NCBI GenBank assembly: GCA_040902535.1
Contig: JBBDXD010000018.1
Coordinates: forward strand, 1 to 64,000
DNA from: Dehalococcoidia bacterium
GTDB lineage: Bacteria; Chloroflexota; Dehalococcoidia; DSTF01; JACRBR01
Direction: 5' to 3'
Length of the DNA: 64,000 nucleotides
The position numbers and the translations under genes were made by a program. Under the pieces are notes generated by a model, which saw nothing but the letters and a program-made list of their open reading frames with translations, did not search any database and was not told where the DNA came from. Shown here piece after piece: positions 52,672 through 61,908 of the stretch (position 1 is its first letter; the number at the start of each line of letters is the position of its first letter).

Positions 52672-54795
52672 CTACTCCTCGATGACTTCGGCAGCGGCGC
52701 TGACGACCGGCTCATCGAGCGCCATCGCTTCGGCAGCGCGCGAGCCTTCGGCCGGCTTGCCGATGACGGTCAGTTCGAGCAGTTCCGCGACGTCGAACGT
52801 CTTCATGCGCTTGTCCCCGTCGGGCTCTACGGTAGGGATGCCGTCCTCGAACATCTGGATGCAGAACGGGCACGCCGTCGCGATGATCTCGGCGCCGGTG
52901 CTGTAGGCCTCCTCGGTGCGGGCGACGTTGATGCGCTTGCCCTTCGACTCTTCGACCCACATGTGCGCGCCGCCGGCGCCGCAGCAGAAGCTGTTCTCGC
53001 GGTTGCGGGGCATCTCGACGCGCGAACCGCCGGGCAGCGCATCGACGATGTCGCGCGGGCCGTCGTAGTTGCCGTTGTGGCGTCCGAGGTAGCACGAGTC
53101 GTGGTAGGTGATCGCCAGGGGCAACTCGTTCTTGGGGCGCAGCGCGCCTTCGCGCAGCAGTTTGGAGAGGAAGCTGCTGTGGTGGATCACGTCGAACGTG
53201 CCCTCGAAGTGAGGGTACTCGTTCGTCATCGTGTTGAAGCAGTGCGGGCAGTTCGTGATGATCTTGCGCACGCCCTTGGCGTTCAGCACTTCGATCAGCG
53301 CCTGCGCTTGTGTTTGAAACAGGTACTCGTTCCCGAGCCGGCGCGCCGGATCGCCGGTACAGGACTCCTCCTCGCCCAGGCAGCCCCAGCTTATGCCCGC
53401 TTCGGTCAGCAAGCGGGCGACGGCGCGCGTCGTCGGGATGTTGCGGTCGACGAGGGCGCCCGAGCATCCGACCCAGTACAGGTATTCTTGAGAGCCGTCG
53501 AACGTCGGCACCTCGAGCCCCTCCATCCACGACGTGCGCGTGTAGGCGGTGCCGCGCCAGGGATGGCCGCGCTGCTCGATCTGCGTGAGCGTCTGCGTCG
53601 CGGTCTCGGGCATGTTGGCTTCGTTCATCGTCAGGAAGCGGCGCATGTCTTGCAGGGCCGGGACGTGTTCGATGAACACGGGACACTGGTACTGGCAGGC
53701 GCCGCACGTCACGCAGTCCCAGATCGGGTTGAAGCCGACGGCATCGATCAGCGACAACTCCTCGGCGTGGCCGTTGCCGTCTTCCAGCTTGCCGGGTTTT
53801 AGCGCGTCCCAGACGAACAGCGGCGAACTGACCTTGTGTACTTCCTGCTCGATGGCGGAGCGCATGTCATGCATGATCTTCTTCGGCGACAGTTCCTTGC
53901 CTGTGAGGTACGCCGGGCAGTTGATCTCGCACCGGCCGCACTCCGTGCAGGTGTACGGATCGAGCATCTGCTTCCACGTCAGATCCTGGATCTGGCCGGC
54001 GCCGAAGCGCTCCAGGTTCTCGAAATCCTTGATCGGTTGAAGCTGGCCCGTCGACGCGATGCGGCGGAAGAGGATGTTGAAGGGCACGGTGAGCACGTGC
54101 GAGTGCTTGCTGTAGGGCAAGTAGTTCAAGAACAGGAGGAAGTCATAGAGGTGTGCGTACCACCAGAAGACGAGCATGCCCTCCATGACGCTCTCCGACA
54201 TCGTCGCCTGCCAGAACTGCGCCAGGGGCCACGCGACGAAGGACCAACCCTGACCGGACTCCGGGTGCAGGGCGATCTCGAAGCTGTTCGTCATGATGTC
54301 GGTGACCATGAGGAACGCGATGAAGAAGAGGATCAGCCAGGCGTCGAAGTTGAACGTCATGCGGGCGGGCTTCCAGAAGCGCCGCTGCCACGCAGCCATG
54401 CCGCATCCGACGAGCACGAGGATGTTGAACTGGTCCATCGGCGCGCGGACGAGCACATCGTAGAAGATGCCGCCCCACGATTCGGGCGCCAGGTCGTTGT
54501 CGACGCCCTTGATCAGGAAGTTCAGCGTCCGCACTTGCAGGACGATGAAGCCCCAGTAGATCAGCGTGTGCAGCAGGCCGCTGTACCAGTAGCGCAGACG
54601 GGCGACGCGCGTGTTGCCGACGAGATACGGCACGAGTGAGATGAGACGTTCGCCAAGCTTGTCGAAACGCCAGTCGCCGCGGCCCTGCGCGAAGACGGAG
54701 ACCTTGACGGACACCGAGTACGCGAAGAACGCCACCGCGACGAGGAAGGAGATGTAGTAGACCCAGTTCCCGGGGAACTCATGTGACGGCAGCAA
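52672..54795 (-). CDS. membrane-bound Fe-S (CCG-domain) electron-transfer protein, EtfQO-like
   Basis: 707 residues from a TTG at 54795 (GGGAGGA upstream). About six N-terminal helices (DqcI/NarI-like, with HTLIYWGFIVLQ and HLYDFLLFLNY) are followed by two [4Fe-4S] clusters (CTECGRCEINCP and CVTCGACQYQCP) and two CCG domains (YWVGCSGALVDRN... and CCGAGGAHMWVEE). This matches the heterodisulfide-reductase-related quinone reductase family, which takes electrons from ETF during fatty-acid oxidation. No etfAB or acyl-CoA dehydrogenase is adjacent, but CoA enzymes are common in the window. The C-terminus ends in an acidic tail. Confidence 0.88.
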   Translation of the reverse strand: MLPSHEFPGNWVYYISFLVAVAFFAYSVSVKVSVFAQGRGDWRFDKLGERLISLVPYLVGNTRVARLRYWYSGLLHTLIYWGFIVLQVRTLNFLIKGVDNDLAPESWGGIFYDVLVRAPMDQFNILVLVGCGMAAWQRRFWKPARMTFNFDAWLILFFIAFLMVTDIMTNSFEIALHPESGQGWSFVAWPLAQFWQATMSESVMEGMLVFWWYAHLYDFLLFLNYLPYSKHSHVLTVPFNILFRRIASTGQLQPIKDFENLERFGAGQIQDLTWKQMLDPYTCTECGRCEINCPAYLTGKELSPKKIMHDMRSAIEQEVHKVSSPLFVWDALKPGKLEDGNGHAEELSLIDAVGFNPIWDCVTCGACQYQCPVFIEHVPALQDMRRFLTMNEANMPETATQTLTQIEQRGHPWRGTAYTRTSWMEGLEVPTFDGSQEYLYWVGCSGALVDRNIPTTRAVARLLTEAGISWGCLGEEESCTGDPARRLGNEYLFQTQAQALIEVLNAKGVRKIITNCPHCFNTMTNEYPHFEGTFDVIHHSSFLSKLLREGALRPKNELPLAITYHDSCYLGRHNGNYDGPRDIVDALPGGSRVEMPRNRENSFCCGAGGAHMWVEESKGKRINVARTEEAYSTGAEIIATACPFCIQMFEDGIPTVEPDGDKRMKTFDVAELLELTVIGKPAEGSRAAEAMALDEPVVSAAAEVIEE

Positions 54796-54898
54796 CCGTG
54801 ATTCCTCCCGCAGCGCTTCGATCCGCGCACCGGATCATATCTACGGGTATTTGATAGGGCAATCGCGCGAGCGCGCCGCGCCGTCGAAGGCGCGACGC

Positions 54899-55019
54899 TA
54901 GCGGCGACGGCACCGGACGCGTTCGAGGATCGTCCACGTCTCCGCGTCGAGCGGGATCCAGCTGTTGAATGCAAAGCCGTCGGTCTCGCTCGCCGTGCTG
55001 ACGACGCCGCTAAAGCGCA
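54899..55019 (-). pseudogene. possible gene remnant
   Basis: In the gap before recF, one minus-strand frame reads ELRFSGVVSTASETDGFAFN then SWIPLDAETWTILERV before a stop. It looks coding but has a TGA directly upstream and no start, so it is probably the 3' end of a lost gene. No family is recognised. Confidence 0.35.
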
Positions 55020-55057
55020 GCTCTCAGAAGTCACATCGCGCCGCGCACATCTGATGG

Positions 55058-56227
55058 TCAGCAATCGAGCGTCACGGCGCCCTGTGCGACGCGCCACGAC
55101 TGCGCCTCGCGGGTGAAGGCGGGGGAGAAGCGGTCGGGGTCGGGGCTCGTGATGATGACCTGATCGGCGTCGAACGCGGAGAGCACGCTGGCACGTCGCG
55201 ACTGGTCGAGTTCCGAGAGCACGTCGTCTAACAGCAGGATCGGTTGCTCACCAGCGCGGTGCGCGAGCACGCGCGCCTCGGCGAGCCGCAGCGCGAGCGC
55301 GGCGGTGCGTTGCTGGCCGCGAGACGCGAACGCCGCCGCCGCCTCGCCGCCCAGGATCATCGAAAGGTCGTCACGGTGCGGGCCGCTCAGCGTAACGCCG
55401 GCGGCGATATCGCGCGTGTGCATGGCGGTGAGCCGTTCGAGCAGAGCGAGCGACGCTTCGGACGGGTCCGCAGTCGCGAGGCGGTCGGGCGTCCAACCCT
55501 CGACGAACCGCGGCTCGTACGCCAGGTCGAAGCGCTCGCGCTCGCCGCTGAGGCGGGCGTGCGCCTCGCGTGCAGTCTCGGCGAGATCCCGCGCCGCGAG
55601 CGCGCGCGCCACTGCAATGGCGGCGCCGTCGCGCGCCATCTCTTCGTCCCAGTACGCCAGCTCGTCGCGGGTGGCGGCGCGTTCCTGGATCCGCTTGAGC
55701 AGCGCGTTCCGCTGCGTGACCACCTTGTTGTAGCGCTGGAGCGCGCGCAGGTACTGATGGTCGACCTGGGAGAGCATCGTATCGAGGTAGCGGCGGCGGC
55801 CAGCGGGCGATCCTTTGACGAGATCCATATCGTCGGTCGTGAAGAGCACGGCGAGTACGGCGCCGTTGACGTCGGACGCGCGCTTCGGGAGTCCGTTGAG
55901 CTTGAAGCGCTTCGACGCGATGAGCCTGCCTCGTGCGCCCTCGCGGCCTGCGATCGTGACTTCAACGGAGACGTCGCCGGAGCGCCGTACGCCCTGTCCG
56001 AGGACGCGCGCGAATGGCTGCGGGTCATCGCGCGCTTCCCAGGCGAGCATGTCTGCGTCCGTGCTGGCGCGTTCGGAGCGCCCGGTCGCGAGCAGAAATA
56101 CCGCTTCGAGGAGGTTCGTCTTGCCCTGCGCGTTCTCACCCAGGAACAGCACGGGGCCAGTCGCGAGGTCCAGGTCCTGCTTCGCGTAGTTGCGGAAGTT
56201 GGTCAGCGAAAGATGGCGCAGGTGCAT
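55058..56227 (-). CDS. recF: DNA replication/repair protein RecF
   Basis: 389 residues from the ATG at 56227. Walker A is LFLGENAQGKTNLLEAVF, the linker helix region has KGSPAGRRRYLDTMLSQVDH, and the ABC-type signature and Walker B are SRGQQRTAALALRLAEA and PILLLDDVLSELDQSRR. RecF loads RecA onto gapped DNA with RecO and RecR. It is not next to dnaA, dnaN or gyrB here, the usual arrangement near the origin. A TAACCT box lies 7 bases before the ATG. Confidence 0.94.
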   Translation of the reverse strand: MHLRHLSLTNFRNYAKQDLDLATGPVLFLGENAQGKTNLLEAVFLLATGRSERASTDADMLAWEARDDPQPFARVLGQGVRRSGDVSVEVTIAGREGARGRLIASKRFKLNGLPKRASDVNGAVLAVLFTTDDMDLVKGSPAGRRRYLDTMLSQVDHQYLRALQRYNKVVTQRNALLKRIQERAATRDELAYWDEEMARDGAAIAVARALAARDLAETAREAHARLSGERERFDLAYEPRFVEGWTPDRLATADPSEASLALLERLTAMHTRDIAAGVTLSGPHRDDLSMILGGEAAAAFASRGQQRTAALALRLAEARVLAHRAGEQPILLLDDVLSELDQSRRASVLSAFDADQVIITSPDPDRFSPAFTREAQSWRVAQGAVTLDC

Positions 56228-56234
56228 CGGCTGT

Positions 56235-56240
56235 AGGTTA
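56235..56240 (-). promoter_or_regulatory. TAACCT -10 box, leaderless start of recF
   Basis: On the minus strand TAACCT, 7 bases (ACAGCCG), then the ATG at 56227; no ribosome site. Confidence 0.45.
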
Positions 56241-56263
56241 GGGCCGGGCGGTAGATGTTGGTA

Positions 56264-56440
56264 GGTGGAAGTTGGAGGCGGGAAGCGGGAACGGGAGCGG
56301 AACGGGAGGGAAACCACAGATGGACACGGCACTGGACGTTGGAAGCTGGAGGCGGGAAGCGGGAAGCGGGAACCGGGAGGGGAACCACAGATGGACACGG
56401 CATTGGAGGCTGGACGCTGGACGCGGGAACCTAGCGTTGT
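56264..56440. repeat. two long purine-rich direct repeats with CACAGATGGACACGG
   Basis: Unit 1 (about 56266-56340) and unit 2 (about 56341-56410) share GGAGGCGGGAAGCGGGAA, AACCACAGATGGACACGGCA and a GGA-rich end. Within them GCGGGAA repeats in tandem. The 228-base gap between recF and the next gene is almost entirely this element. Confidence 0.8.
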
Positions 56441-56455
56441 GGGCGCGGTCGAGCG

Positions 56456-57067
56456 TTATTGGCTGTGGAGGAAGCGCAGACGCAGGCGGAGCGTTTCCGG
56501 CCGCGCTTCGTCGACGAAGATCGTGCGGCCGGTACCGGCCGTCAGGCCTTCGGCGATCGCGGAAGCGCTCATGGGCTGCGAGAGTACGAGCTGGATCGCC
56601 GCTTCGTCGTCCTGGTAACGGCGCACCGCGGCGCTCTGCACCTGCGGCAGCCGCACGAGCGCGCGCTGCAGCTCCATGAGCCCCTGGAAGCCCGGCACCG
56701 ACGCGATGGTGACGTCGATGCCCTCCCCGCCCGGCGCGAACGCTGGCTCCATCTCAGGCAGTTGCGGCTTCGCGGGCTGTGCCTGCGGCAGCGGCTGGTG
56801 CGCCTGCATGTCCGCGAGCACGTTGACGGCCTCCGTCAGGTCGTTGATGCGCGATCCGATCTGTTCGGTGAATTCGACGAGCCGCGTCAGTACCGCACTG
56901 AAGCGCTCCAGCGTCTCGATCAGTTGCGGCGGGACCTGCGGCGCGCGCGCCTGGCGATCGGCCGCGAGGATGACTTCCGCCTCCATCAACCCTTGCGCGA
57001 GCGCTCTGGCGATGATCTCCGCGGCGCGGTCTGATGCTTGCTGGTCCGCGGGGGTGTCGTTCGTCAT
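56456..57067 (-). CDS. hypothetical protein with C-terminal ferredoxin-like domain
   Basis: 203 residues from the ATG at 57067. Residues 20-110 are helical, with a coiled-coil (LIETLERFSAVLTRLVEFTE and IGSRINDLTEAVNVLADMQA). A Pro/Gln-rich linker leads to a C-terminal alpha/beta module: GIDVTIASVPGFQGLMELQR, ALVRLPQVQSAAVRRYQDDE and a final strand. The module resembles ferredoxin-like repeats seen in Chloroflexota signalling proteins, from memory only. Function unknown. Confidence 0.68.
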   Translation of the reverse strand: MTNDTPADQQASDRAAEIIARALAQGLMEAEVILAADRQARAPQVPPQLIETLERFSAVLTRLVEFTEQIGSRINDLTEAVNVLADMQAHQPLPQAQPAKPQLPEMEPAFAPGGEGIDVTIASVPGFQGLMELQRALVRLPQVQSAAVRRYQDDEAAIQLVLSQPMSASAIAEGLTAGTGRTIFVDEARPETLRLRLRFLHSQ

Positions 57068-57478
57068 CTCAGATCCAATCGCAGCAACCACACCGTACGA
57101 CACCGCATCCGTGCGAACGTTCAGCGCTCCGCGCCTGCGTCGACGGCGTGGCGGCCCGCGGCGGCGCCTACGACATCTGACACTGAGTTATCGGCCGGAG
57201 AAGCGGGGATCCGAAGCTGAGTATAGCAGGGTGCAGACACCGTCCCGGCATAACAGCAGCTTCGAAAACGGCGCGATCGCCGCCTCCTACGATACCGGCG
57301 CGTCAAGGTTACGGGGCGAGGAAGGGGTGCTTAGGGGTGACGCTTGCACAAGTATGGGTGAAACGCTCCCAGTACGACCGCGGCGCCGGAAGACGATCAG
57401 CCCATCGATGCGCTTCCGCGGATCGCCATGGCGGTCTATGATCGCGTCCACGTAGCCAAGCATTCCAGGGAGGCCGCC
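57068..57478. other. intergenic region without recognised gene
   Basis: 411 bases, no supported gene, tRNA or strong terminator. The last part holds the ribosome site AGGGAGG (57467-57473) for the cyclase gene. The segment near 57225-57300 is less GC-rich and could hold the divergent promoters. Confidence 0.4.
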
Positions 57479-58390
57479 ATGACGATCGACGCCAGCAACA
57501 CCACGCGCGACGATGTGCTTTCCTACCTGCGCGACCGGCGCAACTGGGGGCGCTGGGGCGACGACGATCAGCGCGGCGCCATCAACCTCATCACGCCCGA
57601 GAAGCGCGTCCGGGCTGCGCAACTTGTCCGCAGCGGCCGCAGTGTCTCGATCAGCCGCGACCTTCCGAAACGGCCCGGGCGCCATAATCCCTGGCCGGCC
57701 CAGCACTTCCTGCAGGTGCATGAGAACGCCGTCACCGACTTCTACGGGATCAACTACCACGGCCACGTGACGACGCACGTCGATGCCCTGTGCCACGTGT
57801 GGGATAGCGACGGCATGTGGGGCGGGCGCAAGCCTGCGGAGTCATTCGACACGTTCCTTGGCGGCGCCCTGTGGGGTGGCATCGAGCACTGGCGCGACGG
57901 CATCACCACGCGCGGCGTGCTGCTCGACGTGCCGACGTTTCGCGGAACGCCGTACGTCACGGTGGAGGAGCCCGTACACGGCGCCGAACTCGAGGCCATC
58001 GCCCGCGCGCAGGGTGTGGCTCTTGAGCCGGGCGATGCGCTCGTCGTATACGGCGGCCGCGAGGCGTACCAGGCGGACCATCGCGACTGGAGTGGCTACC
58101 GCGGCCCGAACCCCGGCCTGCACGCGTCGTGTCTGCCGTTCCTGCGCGATCACGACGTCGCCGTGCTGGCGTGGGACCTGATGGACGCGACGCCAAACGA
58201 CTATCGCGTACCGTGGACGATCCACGGCGCGATCTTCTCGTACGGCATCGCGCTGGTCGACAACTCGGTGCTGCAGCCGCTGGCCGAGGCCTGCGCCGAT
58301 GAGGGACGCTACGAATTCATGCTCACCTTCGCACCGATACCGGTCGTCGGCGGTACGGGGTCGCCGGTGAACCCGATCGCGCTGTTCTGA
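57479..58390 (+). CDS. cyclase-family metal-dependent hydrolase
   Basis: 303 residues. The metal-binding motif H-x-T-H-x-D-x(3)-H appears as HVTTHVDALCHVW, in a NYHGH context, with a C-terminal FSYGIALVDNSVLQPLAE strand-helix. This is the kynurenine-formamidase-like cyclase family, which hydrolyses amides or esters; substrate unknown. ATG 57479 has AGGGAGG 6 bases upstream, which decides it over an in-frame ATG at 57428. Its stop overlaps the next start (TGATG). Confidence 0.88.
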   Translation: MTIDASNTTRDDVLSYLRDRRNWGRWGDDDQRGAINLITPEKRVRAAQLVRSGRSVSISRDLPKRPGRHNPWPAQHFLQVHENAVTDFYGINYHGHVTTHVDALCHVWDSDGMWGGRKPAESFDTFLGGALWGGIEHWRDGITTRGVLLDVPTFRGTPYVTVEEPVHGAELEAIARAQGVALEPGDALVVYGGREAYQADHRDWSGYRGPNPGLHASCLPFLRDHDVAVLAWDLMDATPNDYRVPWTIHGAIFSYGIALVDNSVLQPLAEACADEGRYEFMLTFAPIPVVGGTGSPVNPIALF

Positions 58391-59160
58391 TGGCGGCAAC
58401 CCGTTACAAGACGATCACTCTTGTGCGTGACCGGCGCCGTCGCGGTCTTGCGACGCTGATGCTGTCGCGCCCGGACCGGCTCAACGCCATAGACCACGTC
58501 ATGCACGATGAGATCCAGCACGCGTGCGCAGTACTCCGCGACGATGGCGGCATCCGTGTCGTCGTGCTGACCGGCGAAGGACGGGCGTTTTCGTCCGGCA
58601 ATGACCTGAAGCCGGCGAAGCGCCCGCCGGCGAAAAACGACATCGAGCGCCGCCACCGCGTCGCGGCCGGAAACCGCACGGCAGACGCGATCGCGACGCT
58701 GCCGCAGGTGACGATCGCGGCCGTCAACGGACTCGCGGTCGGAGGCGGCGTCGTCCTCGCGGCGTGCTGCGATTTGCGGCTTGCCGCGCGCTCGGCGTGG
58801 TTTTCGATACCGGAAGTCGACCTCGACCTGCCGATGACGTGGAACTCGTTGCCCCGGCTGATGCGCGAGTTGGGGCCCGCGCGCACGAAGGAGCTGGTCA
58901 TGACGTGCGACCGCTTCTCGGCGGACGACGCGGAGCGGTGGGGCTTCGTGAACCACGTGTACGACGATGGCCGCTTGCTCGACGAAGCGCGCGCGCTCGC
59001 CGAGAAGCTGCTCGCGAAGGATGAGCTTGCGCTCGCGACGACGAAGGCCGCGGCGAACGCGCTCGCGAACCTCATGGTGCCGGCCGAAGCGACGTACAGC
59101 GACCCGGAACTGCTGCTGCTGGCGGATGCGATGGCGCGACGGCGTCGATCCAATGGCTAG
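58390..59160 (+). CDS. enoyl-CoA hydratase/isomerase family protein
   Basis: 256 residues, crotonase fold: LATLMLSRPDRLNAIDHVMH, AFSSGNDLKPAKRP and VTIAAVNGLAVGGGVVLAAC with CDLRLAARSAWFSIPEVDLD. Translationally coupled to the cyclase gene, so the two may work on the same CoA-linked substrate or downstream product. The catalytic Glu pattern does not clearly mark it as a hydratase. Confidence 0.87.
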   Translation: MAATRYKTITLVRDRRRRGLATLMLSRPDRLNAIDHVMHDEIQHACAVLRDDGGIRVVVLTGEGRAFSSGNDLKPAKRPPAKNDIERRHRVAAGNRTADAIATLPQVTIAAVNGLAVGGGVVLAACCDLRLAARSAWFSIPEVDLDLPMTWNSLPRLMRELGPARTKELVMTCDRFSADDAERWGFVNHVYDDGRLLDEARALAEKLLAKDELALATTKAAANALANLMVPAEATYSDPELLLLADAMARRRRSNG

Positions 59161-59209
59161 TTTGGCTTTCAAGCGTCAGGGCGGGCGCTCGCTGGGCGAG
59201 GACGAAACG

Positions 59210-59238
59210 AAGCGCCCGGACGAGTCGTCCGGGCGCTT
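59210..59238. terminator. bidirectional intrinsic terminator
   Basis: AAGCGCCCGGAC / GTCCGGGCGCTT, 12-bp perfect stem with a 5-base loop, between the convergent ends of the hydratase gene (59160) and pnp (59257). Confidence 0.85.
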
Positions 59239-59256
59239 GACTGTTGTGCTGCGCTG

Positions 59257-61647
59257 TTAGTCCTGGTTGGTGCCGCCGCCGCCGGCGAAGGGGGGACGCG
59301 GGGGAGGAGGCGGGGGCCCGCCATCGCCGTAGCCGCCACCACCGCCGGGGCGCCGATCGCGGCCACCGCCGCCGCCACGCCGGTCGCGGCCACCGCCACT
59401 ACCGCCGTTGCCGCCGCCGCGGCCACCGTAGCCGCCACCACCACCGCCCCCGGGGCGTCGATCGCGTCCGCCGCCGGGGCCGCCGCGACCACCTCGATCG
59501 CCGCCGCCGCCGGGGCCGCGGTTCTGGCGTTCCGCTTGCTGACGCTTCACGACCTCCGACGGATCGGTTTCACCGGCGAGCACGGCCCGCCGCGAAAGAT
59601 TCACCCGGCCCATCGAGTCGATCTCGGTGACCATGACCTGCACTTCTTCGCCGGGCGACACCGCTTCTTCGACGCTCGGCACGCGGAAGTCCGCCAGCTC
59701 CGAGATGTGCACCAGGCCTTCCTTGCCGGGCGCAATCTCGACGAAGGCGCCGAAGTTCATCAGGCGCGTCACCTTGCCGGTGTACACCTGGCCGACCTCG
59801 ACGTCCTTCGTCATGCCTTCGATGATGTCGATCGCGCGGCGCGCCGACTCTTCGTTCGTTGCGCCGATGTACACAGAGCCGTCGTCTTCGATGTCGATCG
59901 AAGCGCCGGTCTCCTCGATGATCGAGCGGATGATGCGCCCACCCGGGCCGATAACCGTGCCGATCTTCTGAGGGTCGATCTGCAGGCGGTACATGCGCGG
60001 GGCGAACGGCGACATCTCCTCGCGCGGCTCGCTGATCGCCTCGAGCATCCGGTTGAGGATGAACATGCGTCCTTCGCGGGCCTGCGCGACGGCCGCGCGC
60101 ATGACGTCCATGGGAATGCCCTGGATCTTGATGTCCATCTGGAGCGCCGTGATGCCCTTCTCGGTGCCGGCGACCTTGAAGTCCATGTCGCCCATGGCGT
60201 CTTCGAGGCCGGCGATGTCAGTTAGCACCTTGTAGTTGCCGTCTTCACCCATGATCAGGCCCATCGCGACGCCCGACACCGGGGCCGTGATCGGCACGCC
60301 TGCGTCCATCAGCGACAGCGTGCTGCCGCAGGCGCTGCCCATCGACGTGCTGCCGTTGCTGGACAGCACTTCGGAGACGACGCGGATCGTGTAGGGGAAG
60401 TCTTCGACGCTCGGCAGCACGGGAACGATGGCCCGCTCAGCCAGCGCACCGTGGCCGATCTCGCGGCGGCCGGCGCCGCCCATGCGGCCCGTCTCGCCGA
60501 CGGAGTACGGCGGGAAGTTGTAGTGGTGCAGGTAGCGCTTGCTCTCGACGGGCGAAAGGTTGTCGAGCTTCTGCGCGTCGCCGACGCCGCCGAGCGTCGT
60601 GATACTCAGCACTTGCGTCTGTCCACGCGTGAAGAGGCCGCTGCCGTGCGTGCGCGGCAACAGGTTCACCTCGCAGGTAATGGGACGCACCGTTACCGAA
60701 TCGCGACCGTCGGGGCGGCGGTCGTGCTTGAGGATCGAATCGCGAATCGTCTTCTTCATGAAGGCGTCGAGGGCCTGCTCGACGGCGCTCTCGCCGTACT
60801 GCTCGCCGTACTTCTCGACGAGCTGCGCGCGGTGGTCGTCGAGCGCGCCCTGGCGTTCGTCCTTCGCAAGCGCGATGAACTGCTCGACGTTGCCGGAGAG
60901 ATCGGCGAACACCTTCTCCTTAAGCGCGTCAGGCGCGGTCTCCGCCACGAACTCCCACTTGGTAACAGGGAACATTTTCGTCAGTTCGTCCTGCAGCTCG
61001 ATGATAATGCGGTTCTGCTGCTGCGCGAAGTCCATCGCGCCGAGAATGACGTCTTCGGGCGCTTCGCTGGCGCCGGCTTCGACCATCATGATGGCGTCGC
61101 GGGTACCGGCGACGACCATGTCGATGAGGCTCTCCTCGAGCTGGTCGAAGGTCGGGTTGACGATGTACTGACCATCGATGTAGCCGACGCGCACCGAGCT
61201 CACCGGCCCGTTGAACGGGATCTCGCTGATGCTTAGCGCCGCCGAAGCGCCAACGGTGCCGAGCACATCCGGGTCGTTCTCACGGTCGGCGGAGAGCACG
61301 GTGATGACGATCTGGACGTCGTTGCGCATGCCCTTCGGGAAGAGGGGGCGCAGCGGCCGGTCGGTCAGGCGCGCGCTGAGGATCGCCTCGGTGCTGGGGC
61401 GGCCTTCGCGGCGAAAGAACGAGCCGGGGATCTTGCCGATCGCGTAGAGCTTCTCTTCGAAGTCGATGGTGAGCGGGAAGAAGTCCATGCCCGGGCGGGG
61501 CTTCCTCGCCATGGTGGCGGTGCAGAGCACGACCGTGTCGCCGTAACGCACGGTAACCGCGCCACCCGCGAGCCCGGCGATGCGCCCCGTTTCGAGCGTG
61601 AGCGTCTTGCCGCCGAGCTCTCGTGTGACTGTCTTGATATCAGCCAT
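59257..61647 (-). CDS. pnp: polyribonucleotide nucleotidyltransferase with Arg/Gly-rich tail
   Basis: 796 residues from the ATG at 61647 (GGAGGA upstream). Two RNase PH domains (GDTVVLCTATMARKPRPGMD and the catalytic second core with EVLSSNGSTSMGSACGSTLS) frame an alpha-helical domain; a KH domain (IGTVIGPGGRIIRSIIEETG) and an S1 domain (GKVTRLMNFGAFVEIAPGKE) follow. It degrades RNA 3' to 5' with phosphate. After the S1 domain (about residue 700) comes a tail of about 90 residues of Gly, Arg and Asp with RGG-like and GGGRDRR repeats, ending in PPPPPPRPP and GGGGTNQD. Such tails bind RNA and promote condensates. Confidence 0.95.
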   Translation of the reverse strand: MADIKTVTRELGGKTLTLETGRIAGLAGGAVTVRYGDTVVLCTATMARKPRPGMDFFPLTIDFEEKLYAIGKIPGSFFRREGRPSTEAILSARLTDRPLRPLFPKGMRNDVQIVITVLSADRENDPDVLGTVGASAALSISEIPFNGPVSSVRVGYIDGQYIVNPTFDQLEESLIDMVVAGTRDAIMMVEAGASEAPEDVILGAMDFAQQQNRIIIELQDELTKMFPVTKWEFVAETAPDALKEKVFADLSGNVEQFIALAKDERQGALDDHRAQLVEKYGEQYGESAVEQALDAFMKKTIRDSILKHDRRPDGRDSVTVRPITCEVNLLPRTHGSGLFTRGQTQVLSITTLGGVGDAQKLDNLSPVESKRYLHHYNFPPYSVGETGRMGGAGRREIGHGALAERAIVPVLPSVEDFPYTIRVVSEVLSSNGSTSMGSACGSTLSLMDAGVPITAPVSGVAMGLIMGEDGNYKVLTDIAGLEDAMGDMDFKVAGTEKGITALQMDIKIQGIPMDVMRAAVAQAREGRMFILNRMLEAISEPREEMSPFAPRMYRLQIDPQKIGTVIGPGGRIIRSIIEETGASIDIEDDGSVYIGATNEESARRAIDIIEGMTKDVEVGQVYTGKVTRLMNFGAFVEIAPGKEGLVHISELADFRVPSVEEAVSPGEEVQVMVTEIDSMGRVNLSRRAVLAGETDPSEVVKRQQAERQNRGPGGGGDRGGRGGPGGGRDRRPGGGGGGGYGGRGGGNGGSGGGRDRRGGGGGRDRRPGGGGGYGDGGPPPPPPRPPFAGGGGTNQD

Positions 61648-61883
61648 GTTCTGTGTGTTCCTCCATCCTCCATCGAGGTCGTGGTTGCAGGTCATGTCGG
61701 ACCTGATCGTGGTTGTGTTGATCTGGCATGCAGCCGCCCCTGGCGGTGCGTGTCTTCGACTCGAGGAGGGATTGGTGGTGTTCGGGCGGCGCCGCAGCGT
61801 CCGCTAGTGCCATCAGACCGAACTCGAGGGGAGACTCTTTTCTTCCGTTCCCTGCGAAGCCGGACCCTGCCGGTCGCAAATGA

Positions 61884-61905
61884 AACAGCCTCCGCAGAGG
61901 CTGTT
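61884..61905. terminator. hairpin directly after rpsO
   Basis: 9-bp perfect stem AACAGCCTC / GAGGCTGTT with a CGCA loop, immediately after the rpsO stop; minus-strand continuation TTTCATTTG is T-rich. It could end rpsO or act as an attenuator or processing site in the rpsO-pnp leader. Confidence 0.65.
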
Positions 61906-61908
61906 CGT

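Noticed and set aside
50355-52685. 776-codon plus-strand open frame
   Set aside because: Antisense to the GT-C-like gene; no motifs and biased composition.
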